Shown one piece after another: positions 1 to 9,904 of a DNA stretch of 20,167 nucleotides. How positions within the stretch are numbered: the first letter of the stretch is position 1; the number at the start of each line of letters is the position of its first letter. A model generated the notes under the pieces. That model ran no database searches. It had not been told where the DNA came from and saw only the letters and a program-made list of their open reading frames with translations. Where the stretch lies: the NCBI GenBank assembly GCA_011763485.2, contig JAANSK020288157.1:1-20167 (forward strand), in the 5' to 3' direction. Source of the stretch: Isoetes engelmannii (lineage: Eukaryota; Streptophyta; Lycopodiopsida; Isoetales; Isoetaceae). Made by a program: the position numbers and the translations under genes.

Positions 1-84
1 GATATCTGAGAGAGCTTTCCAACGCAACAGATTTCAGCTGAAACGGAGTTCGGAATCTCCAGTTATGAGTGAAAACGTGTAATC

Positions 85-120
85 GGTTTCAGCAGCGCCT
101 AGGGTTTCAGCAGCGCCTAG
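85..120. repeat. Perfect 18-bp tandem duplication
   Basis: The 18-mer GGTTTCAGCAGCGCCTAG occurs at 85-102 and again immediately at 103-120 with no mismatch. No coding frame explains it. It is probably a recent local slippage duplication inside degenerate repeat-like DNA. Confidence 0.9.
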
Positions 121-437
121 ACTTTGTATCATACTTGGGACCTTTGTTGGGATGGTTGGTATCCGAAGGTATGTGGTTGGTTCTTATAAGTTGGCTTCCA
201 TAAGAATTTCCCTATAGCTTCTCAATGGTAAAGACTTCTGATATTGATGGGAAATTGACAGGAACACATTAGTCATTGTAGATAGTATTCACTACTCTTT
301 GATATGGCACAACTAGAAAGTCTTTATATACTTATAAAAGAGACTTTAAGCAAAGGAGGTTGCTATTTTGTCCAAGCACTTCAATCATTCCTGGCAACTG
401 GAACTAAAACACATAGAAGGATAAAGCATTAACTAAC

Positions 438-549
438 CTACAGTAAGAATAGTGCTCCTTTGATGCTCATATGCAAGGAAAGCTAATCCCTTTAATTTTC
501 TAGTCCCCTTGTCCCGAGTTAAATTGAGGTCCACCATTTCTCCATACAT
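438..549 (-). pseudogene. RRM exon fragment of an RBMX2/IST3-like splicing factor
   Basis: Reading the minus strand from 549 gives an open stretch of about 37 codons with YGEMVDLNLTRDKGTRKLKG, then LAFLAYEHQRSTILTV. This closely follows the second half of the RRM of the plant RBMX2/Ist3 family (YGEIVDVNL.RDKGTGKSKGFAF.AYEDQRSTILAV), a component of the U2 snRNP-associated retention and splicing complex. RNP1 is recognisable but altered, with one glycine replaced (TRKLKGLAFLAY). The open frame ends at a candidate splice donor G|GTTAGT (exon end 438, GT at 437-436), and the family sequence continues DNLNG from that point. I do not find the first half of the RRM or the following exon nearby, so this looks like a lone exon. 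The family call is from memory of the motif; the broken state is inferred from the missing neighbours. Confidence 0.7.
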
Positions 550-599
550 GTAAGATGTTTGGGTCTACTTACTGTGCGAAATATTGCAAACTCCGCCCC

Positions 600-2160
600 T
601 CAGAACAAATGATTCTGCACAACTCCTTACTGGCAATGGCAGACTTTTGAAGCTATGGAGAGCCCTCTGTGGTCACTTGCAGAGCTTTCAATAGAAACCC
701 TACAATTTTCCTTCGAGGTTTTGAAATCCTTGTAGAAATTGTGCCAGGTGTGCCAATAGATTTTCTGTGTCGCAAATAAGACCTGCACCATCAGTAGTGA
801 CCCTCCCCTATATTTTGAATTTTTCGTCGAAAGGTAAAAGCAAAATTCGAGGGTGAGAGCAAATTTTTCTAAATAGAAAGAGTGTCGGCTGCTAGTCGGA
901 TATAAATCTGGTCTCTTATTATTATTGAGCGAGCAATCACACAGTTTAAAGCTCCAAGCTCCAACTGTTTTTCACCATTGAACTGTTTTTCACAAGCTTG
1001 ATCTATCCCCCTTTATAGCGCCTCTTCCTTTCTTGATCAAACTAGCATTAAAGGGACAAACAAAGGAAGAAATTGAAATGCTTTTTGAAGGGGATTGAAC
1101 TGTCTATGGAGCGTAGCAAGAACCAATTTTTTTCTATTAACAAAATAAGAATATCAAAATCAAAGAAAGAGAGTGAACACGAAATGAAGTTGAAATTACT
1201 ATGCCTATCTGATATATCTTATACTGCCTGTTGGTGTCTCACAAAAGGAGGCGCACCAACATGCAAGAACATGCATAAGATAACTTAGGGGTCTAGGTAG
1301 CAGCCTGTCGTGTTCTTATGAAGTCCTCAACATGAGAGCCGAGGTTCTGAACCTGGATAAATCTAATCTATCAACATTTCTGAATGCTCAGGTTTTTGAC
1401 CTGATTTTCTCGTTTCGTGTCTTCACTGGCTCATATTTGTGTTGCGGGATTTGTTTGTGCCCAGATCAGCTCAAATTGATTCCAGGTCTGAGTTTTTCAT
1501 ATGAAAGGGTGAGTCCAAGGACCAGGTAACCTCGCAAGAAATTCTCAGTTCTGAAATTTCATGGGAAAGCACCCTTAGGCAACTATAAATCAACAATAAC
1601 AACAACTATAAAGTTCAACATTTTCATTTGGTATTTGCGAGGACATATCAGGCAGTGGTTGGGACTATGATTTTGGTATAGTATTGTATGCAAAACCGTA
1701 TTTTTTTCCATGTTTGAGTAGCTTGTTTCTATTTAGAGGCCTTTTTTCCTAATTGTATGGCCATTTAAAAAAAAAGGGTGCTTACCGATTTTTTTGGCCT
1801 ATTTTTAGGGCGTTGCTAAATGTTCACTCCTCTTTCCTTTATTGTTTATTGTGCAGAGCAGGGGCAGTAAGCGACCAACAGTGGGATTGCATTTTTGTAG
1901 AGCAGGGGCGATGGAGCGATCAGGAGCTCTGCGAGGTTCTCTGAATTTGCAAGGGCGGTGGGAGCAGAGGAGAGGCGGCCATAGCAATATTGATCGGAGG
2001 GCTATAAATCGGTTGTGTTAGCTACTTTGGGTTGTGCTGATCCATCACTGACTTGATGCTCTGGTTTCTCCAGATTGAACAGGGAGAGGACTTGGGAGTT
2101 TCCTTGCGAGGTTTTGTTTCCAAAAACAGGTCCCAAGTGTTGAATCATGGCTTCGCTTTC
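600..2160. other. No gene recognised; non-coding or degenerate sequence
   Basis: Only short ORFs without family motifs are present on either strand. The stretch contains a TATA-like TATAAAT at about 902 and another at about 2004, each followed by sequence that could be a leader, but no convincing coding exon follows either. The part around 1850-2000 is G-rich on the plus strand, unlike its AT-rich surroundings. Confidence 0.5.
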
Positions 2161-2169
2161 TGTCGGCCA

Positions 2170-2340
2170 AATGATTTTGGCATGGCAGCCTATGATGTGA
2201 TTTTTTTATGATCATGCCAAAAATCAGGGCTATGATCACATTATCAGGGATCAGAATTTGTGAAAAAAACTTTGATCATAAAAAACTCACACCATTTTGT
2301 GATCGTAGCCGAAATCACAGTCTTGATGTGAGTTTTTTAT
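2170..2340. repeat. Nested inverted-repeat cluster (possible MITE remnant)
   Basis: Several inverted pairs overlap here. TGATTTTGGCATG near 2172 pairs with CATGCCAAAAATCA near 2213. GGCTATGATCACA near 2229 pairs with TGTGATCGTAGCC near 2298 with one mismatch. GATGTGA followed by a T-run and ATGATCA (2194-2213) pairs with TGATCATAAAAAACTCACAC (2273-2292). The GTGAG-T-run-TATG motif then appears a further time near 2328. This density of self-complementarity suggests a degenerate foldback or MITE. I cannot define outer termini or a target duplication. Confidence 0.6.
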
Positions 2341-2969
2341 GCTTCTGTGTGGCATCTCCGTCTCTCTATGTTGCAAACCTGAATTGGAGTCATATGAAGA
2401 AAACTGGTTTTGGCAACAGAGGTTTCATTCCGGCAGATGTTCATTCCAGCATGGTGCGTCGAGCTTCAGCACCATCAGCTCTTTTTTTTTTTTTTGGTTT
2501 CCTTTTTTCTTTTTTTTCTTTTTTTTTTTCTGCTTCGACCATGTTTAGCAGGCTTGCCTAACCCGAGGTGCCATGATTCCGGCAATTCTAGCCTACCCAC
2601 GTGTAAGGACACCTCAGCTTAGACCATTCTCCACCGTAGGATTGTCTAATTTCCAATTTGTGGCTATGAAAATTCTAAAACTCCAGAAAGTTGCATAACG
2701 AGTATGCCGGAGTTCGACTCTGACCTTTGGGCGTGAGCTGCTAATGAAAATAGTTTTATTTTTTGGTTTTGGGTTTATTCTTATGTTCTGATTTCGGGAT
2801 GCAAAGCCAATTTTTTTGGCCTTTTAGAATCCAGGGACATGGCACAGTAACCTGTATGTACATCCCGGCATCGCCTGTCTCTAGCACTTGTAAAGACGTA
2901 AGGCATTCTCGCATATGAATCTTGTTTTTACTGGTCATAGATTTTTTGTTGTAGCTTCTTTGACTGCAG
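2341..2969. other. Pyrimidine-rich and unassigned stretch before the DDB1 remnant
   Basis: A T-rich tract at about 2480-2530 is nearly all pyrimidine, with interruptions by C and one GG. It creates spurious Phe-rich ORFs that are not genes. The rest, to 2969, has no recognisable exon. The final bases TTTGACTGCAG at 2959-2969 form the acceptor of the DDB1 exon that follows, so the right-hand part is probably a decayed intron. Confidence 0.5.
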
Positions 2970-3359
2970 GACAACAAAGATGCACGGTATGTCAAGACAT
3001 ATAAGGTACAGCTAAAGGAAAAGGACTTTGGAGATGGTCCATGGCTTCAAAACAATCTTGACAATGGTGTTGGCTTGCTTCTTCCGGTTCCTCTACCTTT
3101 AGGAGGTGCCATAATAATTGGTGAATAGACTACTATTTATAACAACAGATCTGTATTTAAAGCTATTCTAATCTGTCAGGTAAATTTTAACGTGTCTATT
3201 ACTTAATGTAGAAGGAATGCTAGTTTGAGTAACGTGCTAGTCTTTGCTACAGTCAATTACTAAGGCATATGGAAAGGTCGATGCAATGGTTGCATGATAT
3301 TTGCTCAGTGATCATGCAGGCATGTTACATTTGCTTGTTGTTACTCATGATAAGGAGAG
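2970..3359 (+). pseudogene. DDB1: DDB1 (DNA damage-binding protein 1) fragment, two exons with intron
   Basis: DDB1 is the WD40 propeller adaptor of CUL4 ubiquitin ligases in the nucleus. Exon A (2970-3179) reads DNKDARYVKTYKVQLKEKDF then GPWLQNNLDNGVGLLLPVP and LGGAIIIGE, matching the N-terminal propeller region of plant DDB1 almost residue for residue. It is preceded by acceptor CTGCAG and ends at CAG|GTAAAT. An intron of about 73 bp (3180-3252) ends in TACAG. Exon B (3253-3359) reads SITKAYGKVDA, a stop, then YLLSDHAGMLHLLVVTHDKE, and ends at a GTAAAA donor. In-frame stops fall in the GEET motif (GE-stop-T) and where DGSR is expected. The next expected exon, starting VTGLKIELLGE, was not found, nor were the preceding ones. 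The exon-intron-exon structure shows this came from a genomic copy, not a cDNA. A stop-containing functional gene is very unlikely. Confidence 0.88.
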
Positions 3360-3819
3360 GTAAAACACCCTTCTAGAATGTGTTCTTAACTGCTATATTG
3401 GAATATAGATCAAATATTCTTCTTAGCACATGGGACTGGATGAAAGAATATGGAAAAAGGAATTTATTAACATCTATGAAAGATACATAGGATTTATGAG
3501 ATGAAAACACCTTCACAGGGACATGAACCAACGGAAACAGGTCCAATGATAAAGCAGCATGATCGCTATTATTGTGATGAAAGTGGAAATTTTGCTTCTT
3601 TGCCTGAGGATGTATTTTTGCCTGCTGGGGTTTTGATGAAGTCGTCATTGCATGGCCAAGATTCTGCAGAGCTTAGTGTGGGAACAATCTTTTAGAATTA
3701 GACTAGCAACTATTCTCCACTGATAAAACCAGGTAAAATCAGATAAGTTCATAGTTTTAAGCATGAAGCAGAATAGGAGACTTACAGAAGGAGAACAAAA
3801 TGATGAATGGGTATAAAGA
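3360..3819. other. Spacer between DDB1 and PPR remnants, nothing recognised
   Basis: Short ORFs occur on both strands, the longest about 91 codons on the minus strand, but none shows a family motif or composition bias. The sequence just after 3359 may be the decayed DDB1 intron. The last part may be the eroded N-terminal portion of the PPR gene that becomes readable from about 3820. Confidence 0.4.
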
Positions 3820-4198
3820 CCGAGATGCATATTGAAATTGTTGTTGCGAATTCTCTTGTTGACATGTACGCAAAATATGGGGACCTAAAGAAACATAGTG
3901 AAGTCTTTGACAACCTTACAAGCCTAAATGACATCACTTGGATATAATAATTGCAGGATATTCTAAACATGGGGAAGATTTGCTTGCTCTGGAATGTTTT
4001 CCCAGGATGCAATGCAGTGCAATGCATGTTCACACAACTTCACATTTTCAAACATCCTAAAAGCAGTTGGCCTTCTACACGCTATAGAAAAGGGCAAACA
4101 AGGTCATCATCAGATGCTTCAAAGTGGAGTTCAATTTTATATCATAGTGGAGAACGAGCTTGTCAATATGGATGCGTAATATGGGAATATGGACTAGG

Positions 4199-4537
4199 GA
4201 TTCGAGCAGATGTGTTGATTCATGTAGACGGTCTTCCACATTGTTCAACCAGAGTTGTACAAGATGATGCTCTCCTGGATTGTGTTGAAGATTATAATAT
4301 ATCTCCCTTGCAACATTTGACAGAGAAACTTAAGTGAATTCCATTCCTTTTTGCACTTGCGTGTATGCTGCACCTCTGGATAGAGCATCCCTAAGATCTT
4401 TTCCCATGCCCATCCTGTCAAACCCGTTGGATCTCTCATTCTAAACAAAAAACATTGTCCTGAGCAGCCTCCTTCAAGGTCAAGGTCAAGGTCAAGCTCA
4501 AGATCTTCTCCTTCTATAGGTACTCGCAATTAGTATT
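4199..4537. mobile_element. ~339-bp insertion inside the PPR pseudogene
   Basis: PPR similarity stops after YGNMD at about 4194 and resumes with DTCKVFYD at about 4560, as expected for one continuous repeat. The intervening DNA is flanked by ACTAGG at 4193-4198 and 4538-4543, a possible 6-bp target duplication. Inside, the minus strand is open for 94 codons (4245-4529) and reads LELDLDLDLEGG then DPTGLTGWAWEKILGMLY, which I do not recognise. A hexanucleotide array of TCAAGG units lies at 4474-4502. The insertion is supported by the interrupted PPR frame; its identity is unknown, and a 6-bp match could be chance. Confidence 0.5.
4474..4502. repeat. (TCAAGG)n short tandem array
   Basis: Four to five consecutive hexamers of TCAAGG/TCAAGC type. 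On the minus strand they encode the alternating Leu-Asp run seen in the unrecognised 94-codon ORF. The array lies within the insertion that splits the PPR pseudogene. Confidence 0.8.
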
Positions 4538-5448
4538 ACTAGGACTTAAACCTCAAAAATTCTGATACATGCAAAGTTTTTTACGATTGAAAAACTGGAA
4601 ATAATGTCATGGGATGCTATGCTTTCATAATATGCCCTTTGCCACAATGTTAGATTGGCTCAGTAGTGCTTTGAAGAGATCCAAAGACAAGACTTTAGAC
4701 CTAATGGTGCAACATTTGCCAGCATGCTTGCTACATGCTGCCATGCTTATTATTAAAGAAAGACCATAAGTATTTCCAGTCCATATGAAAGTTGAACATG
4801 GCATTACTTCATATAGTCTTCACGACAATTGCATAATCGATCTCCTTGGGTGTGCGCTTGCAGGATATATGGCCATGCGAACCTTGAAAGACATTGTTTT
4901 GAACAAATTATACATTTAAATCCGCAGCATGCAAGTGCATATGTGCTCCTGTGAGGCATTTATTCTTATGCATGCATGGGGGAGGATTCTGCTAAAATAT
5001 AACAGCTGAGGCAATCAGCATGTGCATGGAAAACCTGCAAGAGCATGGATTGAGGTTGGCTGCAATATGCACGAGTTCATTGTTGGGCACAAAGTAACCA
5101 TCCATAGAGTAAGGAGGCCAGTATTATATTAAAAAAGGTTAAGTAGCCGCTTGAAAGAGGCTAAATATAATGAAAACTTGAGTTGGTGTTGAAAAAGATT
5201 ACAGACAAGTAGAATGAAGGCACCTTGTATGGACATTTTGAGAAACTGGCTAGAGACTTTGGTCTATTAGTGCACAAATTGGGACAGTCATCTAAGCAAC
5301 ACATGACATCTGAATATGTATAGCCTGCCATAATGCAACTAAGATCATCTGCAAGGTTGAAAAGAGAGATATTATAATAAAGGACTCATTGTATACATCA
5401 ATCCGTAAATGGCATTTGCTCGTGAAGAATATCAAACACCATTTTGCA

Positions 5449-6387
5449 TTAGTTTTGAGCTGTATAACTAAGCACACTAAGGACCTGCTATAATGTACCA
5501 GCCAGCTGATTGCCTTGAATGCTGGCATATATGCAAACGAGCATAGATGCATAAGAGGATGGAGCTCAAGCACCCCTTTGATCTTGATCTCGTACTTCAG
5601 CAAACAAATTCTTCTCCGTATGCAGCATGACTGAATCTTGGAAAGGACAGCCCATTCATATGATGATCTTCTCCTGAACGGTTTCTAAGACTAAATAGTG
5701 AAAGCATGCTGAAGAAAAAGCCCTATCAAAGAGACGATACCTCGTAAAGATTCACATGTTGAAGATGAAAAGCCAATTACAACAAAGGTAATGCTTAATT
5801 AATTAACTTTGGTGATTTGTTTTTATATGAATCAGATTCTCAAAAAGAGTAGTCCATCTACAATGAAAAGGATCAAGCTGAGAACCTCATGCTAGTGGGC
5901 CTTTCTACAAATGGTCTGGGACGAGTTTGTGTGCCTGGTTCTGTTCATGTAACAGATCTCATGGCAGTGGAATCTTACTCCATTGTCTATATGTTAATGA
6001 GCACCATCCATCAGAGAACATAAAAGAGATGACATTTCACTAATAGACTGTGTGGAAGCAGCTCCAGGGAGGTCAATGTCAAAGGCTCACAAGCTAAAGA
6101 TCATGCAAATCATTTATTCTATAAAGCTCGTGGCACATATTCTGGGGCAGTAGTTTCATTCAATTTCTGTATTGATTTAAACAACCCTTGTGCTGCAAAA
6201 TGACTAGGCATTTCCTGGAGCCGGTGGTGTCATCGTCATTCTATCCGATTCAGAGCAGGAGTATGAAGAAATGCTCCTAAAGATTAAAGCTCCAAGCTCT
6301 TCATTATTTGTTTGGAAAAATGGAGAAACCAAGCATTTAACTTTCAGCGCGAATAACAATGACATTGTGATGAACTCCAGAACCTAG
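5449..6387 (+). pseudogene. Aminodeoxychorismate synthase (ADCS), C-terminal pabB-like part, decayed
   Basis: ADCS converts chorismate and glutamine to aminodeoxychorismate in plastids for the p-aminobenzoate branch of folate synthesis. The blocks are in ADCS order. A faint FELC.TK at ~5455 recalls the YELCLTT start of the domain. SSPYAA, then SSPERFLRLN at ~5670 and ETIPRKDSHVEDEK at ~5737 follow. [18 protein letters not shown] then [20 protein letters not shown] lies at ~5863-5990. DISLIDCVEAAPGRSM at ~6037 and GGVIVILSDSEQEYEEMLLK at ~6221 come next, then an open tail to a TAG at 6385-6387. The EKDQAENLM and CVPGSVHV wording fits ADCS better than anthranilate synthase. A short possible intron (5788-5835, AAG|GTAATG to AATCAG) may remain but is only 48 bp. 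Several stops and frame changes, and substituted catalytic-loop residues, make it non-functional. The N-terminal glutamine amidotransferase half is absent. Confidence 0.85.
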
Positions 6388-7090
6388 AGTTATGTCTGTA
6401 TTTTATTGTATCACTTATGCTATTGGAGCACTAATCTTTATACTAAGGTCTTTTTCCAATGAGTAAGAGAATCACTGGAATGAAGTTTCTTACGCTTGAA
6501 AGATTGACAAAAAGCATTTGGTTAATTATCATAACCTGGTATCGTCACATCTCCTACAATTATTACAGTTTATGCTGAACATCATGAGTGCCTCTTTTGA
6601 TTGCAACCTTATATGACACCTGCAACTTGATTAGCTATTTCTAATGTATATGCTCCTGTTCGGTTCGATTTGTTCTATTATGTAACCTCATTTCTTGTGA
6701 TTCAATATTTCTAGCATTGCATGTCTGTAAACTTGTATTTGGGTTGGAATTTTTTATCATCTTTACAGTCAGGTGCATGCCATCAACTAATAAGATTGCA
6801 ATGCAATCACATCCTAGCTCACAGTAGGGCATCACATCCTATTTACTAAAGCACAAAAATGTTTTGACTTTAATGCGAGATTCTTGTTCTTGTCAAAACA
6901 ATTACAAAATTGTAGGCATTTAGATGTTCTTGCAGTTGTACAATAACCATATGTTATTATAACACAATTATTTCTTGTTGCATTCTTGATTTGTAGAATT
7001 AAGCCTCTGCCAGTTCATATCAAGTTTTGCTGGATGTTACAAAGACAATGATTTAATTCCTCCGTAAGATCATCATATCAAGTCTATAGT
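6388..7090. other. No gene recognised between ADCS remnant and copia 3' end
   Basis: AT-rich DNA with short ORFs only. It may contain the 3' untranslated part of the ADCS source gene. I see no exon, RNA gene or terminal repeat that can be supported. Confidence 0.5.
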
Positions 7091-7608
7091 TGTTGAGTTG
7101 ATCACTTCTTTAAATGCCCTCTACATGGATGAAATGAAATGAAATGCAACACATTGCTGTTAACAAAATGCAAGGGTATTGACCATCTTCAAATGCTTTG
7201 CAACATCTTATCTGATCAAAGCCTTAGAGAAAACTTAAGAACAAGCAGACTACTTTATTTTGCATTACTGCAAATCCAAAAAAAAAAATGTTTTTTAAGA
7301 CCTCATCAACTCACCAAATCAACTTATTTTCACAACTCAATCTATCTTTCCTTATATCTTCCTTTTCCCAAGCCTGCCCTACTGGTAGTTTCTTTACGTC
7401 AGATGTTATTATATTGTTGTGCAGCATGATGATCCCAATCGACATCATTAGATTTCGCACGTGTTTTTAATCTGAAAATCCTATGAGCCGCACATTTAGA
7501 ATAATCTAGTGAATATTCTGACAATCTACGCTTCTTACACAACCTCACAAAGCAACACGATATATACTAGAACTAACTAAGGGCATAAGGCACATGGAAT
7601 TACCAATG
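7091..7608 (-). repeat. Candidate copia 3' LTR
   Basis: On the minus strand the polypurine-like CTTCAGGGGGAG (rc of 7609-7620) is followed by CATTGGTAATTCC, which looks like the common copia LTR start TGTTGGTAATTCC with two changes. A TATATA lies about 45-50 bases in, near 7558-7565. The far end is placed at TGTTGAGTTG (7091) on the plus strand as the complement of a CA terminus, but no second LTR exists in the window to confirm it. Confidence 0.4.
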
Positions 7609-7619
7609 CTCCCCCTGAA

Positions 7620-8240
7620 GAGTTACCTCCAATTGATCTAACGGAAGAGAAACTTACTTAAAAACATAAATCCCACTTCTAAACCATATCCATTTCACAT
7701 AGACATTCACAAAACCTTTTCCTAACCAAAGGTTTTGTTAGCACATCATTTCTCATATACTATGTCCTGATATGTTTGATAACGATTTTGTTTTCTTCTA
7801 CTTTCTCCCTAGTGAAGTGAAACTGCATATATGTTTCACCTTTGGAAAATTCGTTGTGTTCTTGACCAAGTTAACTACTGCTCCGTTATCATTGAATATC
7901 TTGGTTGGATTTTTATGTTCAATTCCAATATCTTTTAGAAGTCATCTTATGCTTCTTTGGCGGATGCACACATAGCCATATATTTGGACTCACAGCTATT
8001 CACAGCTGTAACTTTATGTCCACGATGGGACCAACTCACTAGTTCCCCTTGCAGTTAAAAACAAATAAACTAAATTTTTTATCCCTTGCATAGCGAGTGT
8101 CAACAATTCCTTCAAGAACAAAATAAGAGTTACTGGCAAAAGTATAGTAGATGCTCATGGACGGAGTACCTTGGAGATAACATAGTATTCATTTTAGGGC
8201 TTGCCAATGAGTTTGTTTAGGTGCTCCATGTATTGGCCGA
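7620..8240 (-). pseudogene. Copia RNase H and reverse transcriptase tail, decayed
   Basis: Minus-strand translation in mixed frames shows pieces in the right order for the copia RNase H domain. These include GIEHKNPTKIFNDN.GAV near 7880-7930, where the family has the DNQGA motif, and NFPKVKHI near 7830 in the place of the TKHI motif. A stretch near 7720-7760 corresponds to the family's MVADIFTKPL. At least six stops and frame changes are present. It continues the reverse transcriptase reading frame found just to its right and ends at the polypurine tract. Confidence 0.75.
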
Positions 8241-8828
8241 CTAAAATAACACTTTCAGCAATATCAGGCCGTGAACATATACCATAAAGTGCATGAGACC
8301 CTCCATAATGCTCCGATAGGACATCTTCAATCTGTTATTATCAACAACATCTGCAGTCTTATGTGAGACAAAAGTAGCTGGAGTATTTATCCCTTTGTTA
8401 TGCTGCATATGAAACCTGTTAAGAAGAGACTCCACAACCTTAGTTTGATGGACGGTTATGGTCCCTGCAGAGATGTCCCATACAACATGAATGCCTAAGA
8501 AATACTTCAACTGTCCAAGATCAGTCACATAGAACTGAGATGCAAAGCTAGCTTGGACCTCTTTCATCAGAGCAGAACTGTTAACTGCAAGAATAAGGTC
8601 ATCAATATAGAGAACAACAATAATCAAATGGTTCCCTTGAGTTTTCGCATAAACATTCTAGTCTGCTTCACTTCTAGTAAAGCTAAGCTTTGTAAAGAAA
8701 GAGTGAATGGTCTTATACCACAACCTAGATGAATGTTTCAAACCACAAAGGACTTTCCAAAGTTTGCATACCTTTGATGGATCAGAGACAAAACCTGCTG
8801 GTTGTTGTATGTAGATTTCATCATCTAG
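8241..8828 (-). pseudogene. Copia reverse transcriptase, central and C-terminal part
   Basis: From 8828 leftwards the minus strand reads DDEIYIQQPAGFVSDPSKVC, then LWKVLCGLKHSSRLWYKTIH, an in-frame stop in SEAD-stop-NVYAKTQGN, and then VVLYIDDLILAV. YIDD is the catalytic YxDD motif with both aspartates kept. LGQLKYFLGI follows, as in copia elements. The domain begins abruptly at 8828 because a DNA transposon (8829-12363) is inserted there; the upstream half lies at 12364-12660. Dead because of the stop, frame decay and insertion. Confidence 0.93.
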
Positions 8829-8850
8829 CACAAGGAGCCCAAAAATGGAC
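8829..8850 (+). repeat. Left terminal inverted repeat of CACTA-like element
   Basis: Starts CACAAGG and pairs with 12342-12363 at 18 of 22 positions. The four mismatches are in two adjacent pairs, which suggests drift after insertion. Confidence 0.8.
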
Positions 8851-8879
8851 TCCTACGCTTAACCACACGAGATCACCCG

Positions 8880-9120
8880 AAAACCATGGTATACATGGTT
8901 TTTCACACATGAATTTTTTTGATAGAAAAAACTACATGCTATAGTGGTTTGTCAAAAGTATAATGGTTTATGACATGATTATCAATGGCAGTATGTAATG
9001 CTTTAGTAGTTTCCTCAAACTAGTTATGGTTTTTGAAACACTTTCATGCATGCGATAATGATTTGTTCATAATTCATAATCACCACATTAAAACTATCAT
9101 AAATTATGACATGGTTTGGA
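8880..9120. repeat. Left subterminal repeats (ATGGTTT / AAACCAT family)
   Basis: About six copies in both orientations: AAACCATGG at 8881, CATGGTTTT at 8894, AGTGGTTT at 8943, AATGGTTTA at 8962, TTATGGTTTTT at 9024 and ATGGTTTGG at 9111. In CACTA elements such arrays are the transposase binding region. The role here is inferred from position and family. Confidence 0.65.
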
Positions 9121-9904
9121 GGCTAGTTTCATTATGCCCAACAACAATCAACGTACATGATATGGCTATGGCTAACATAGTGATTGTCAAGGCGTTTTGG
9201 AGGAATGAAAAGGAAGAAATATATCCCTCTACCACCTCAAATCTATTGCACCTTATGCTGAACCACTTTTGATTGTCTATACAAAGTGATTTTCAACACC
9301 TACAACTACTTTTACATGTCGATAAGAGGATATGGTGCCAACTTTTGTGTCGATGCATAAAAGTAATGATCACTTTGTAAGAAAATGTTACTATCTTGGC
9401 ACAAAGTGTTTCTTTTTTTGTGTCAAGAAATATGTTACAAGCATGCAAATTTTTATTGTATTTCAAATTATAGCTATCTTTGTGAAGGTTGGGTTGAAGG
9501 TCCAAATTTTAAAACAACAATGTGCTTCCAATAAAGATCAACAGATCAAGATTTTCAATTTCTATTAAGTGGATAAAGAAATCCATAAAAAACGAAAGCA
9601 TCAATCATCTCTACACACTCCATAACAAACCTAGCATGTACTAGCAATATCCAATATCCATTTATATTGGGATTATTTACAATCTTGTCAAAGAGCAACA
9701 AATAGTTAAAGGGAGTTCTAAATAAGTCCAACTTCAATCATATGTGTCATATTTTAATGCCCTCTTAACAACAATATAAAATGTGTATCTCGACACAAAT
9801 TATTCTCTCTTTTAATTGATATGGAAAGATATTTTAGCTAAATTCATGATGTAAATCCGATATAAACAATAGCTACACGAGTTCGAAATAGATGTTTATT
9901 ATTA
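9121..9904. other. CACTA-like element interior, no gene recognised
   Basis: AT-rich sequence with ORFs of at most about 80 codons and no motif I recognise. It separates the left subterminal repeats from the LINE ORF1 remnant. Confidence 0.5.

Larger units (their letters stand above)
3820..5435 (+). pseudogene. PPR protein, PLS class with E and DYW tail, decayed
   Basis: Plant PLS-class PPR proteins bind organellar RNA, and their DYW domain is the cytidine deaminase of C-to-U editing. Recognisable blocks appear in order but in changing frames. EIVVANSLVDMYAKYGDLKK and SEVFDNL..LNDITW lie at ~3831-3944, and AGYSKHGEDLLALECFPRMQ follows at ~3955. FTFSNILKAVGLLHAIEKGK then GHHQMLQSGVQF lies at 4045-4179, with a stop soon after. 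Past an insertion come SWDAMLS, FRPNGATFASMLATCCHA and IIDLLG. The E region reads ACRIYGHANLERHCFEQIIH then LNPQHASAYVLL near 4855-4955, followed by AWIEVGCNMHEFIVGHK. The DYW domain keeps HFEKLARDFGLL (the HxE zinc and catalytic box) near 5237 and CHNATKIICKVEKRDIIIKD near 5325. It fades at the terminal DYW tripeptide near 5430. At least five frameshifts or stops make it dead. No introns are needed to explain it. Confidence 0.88.

Noticed and set aside
2208-2622. Overlapping plus-strand ORFs of 69-117 codons rich in phenylalanine
   Set aside because: They run through the T-rich tract and the inverted repeats; composition alone explains the absence of stops.
5836-5999. Anthranilate synthase alpha subunit as the identity of the chorismate-enzyme remnant
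   Set aside because: The wording [28 protein letters not shown] and the DSEQEYEEMLLK tail fits aminodeoxychorismate synthase better.
9332-9737. ORFs of 60-78 codons within the CACTA-like element
   Set aside because: They overlap on both strands, lack motifs and have AT-driven composition; treated as chance frames.
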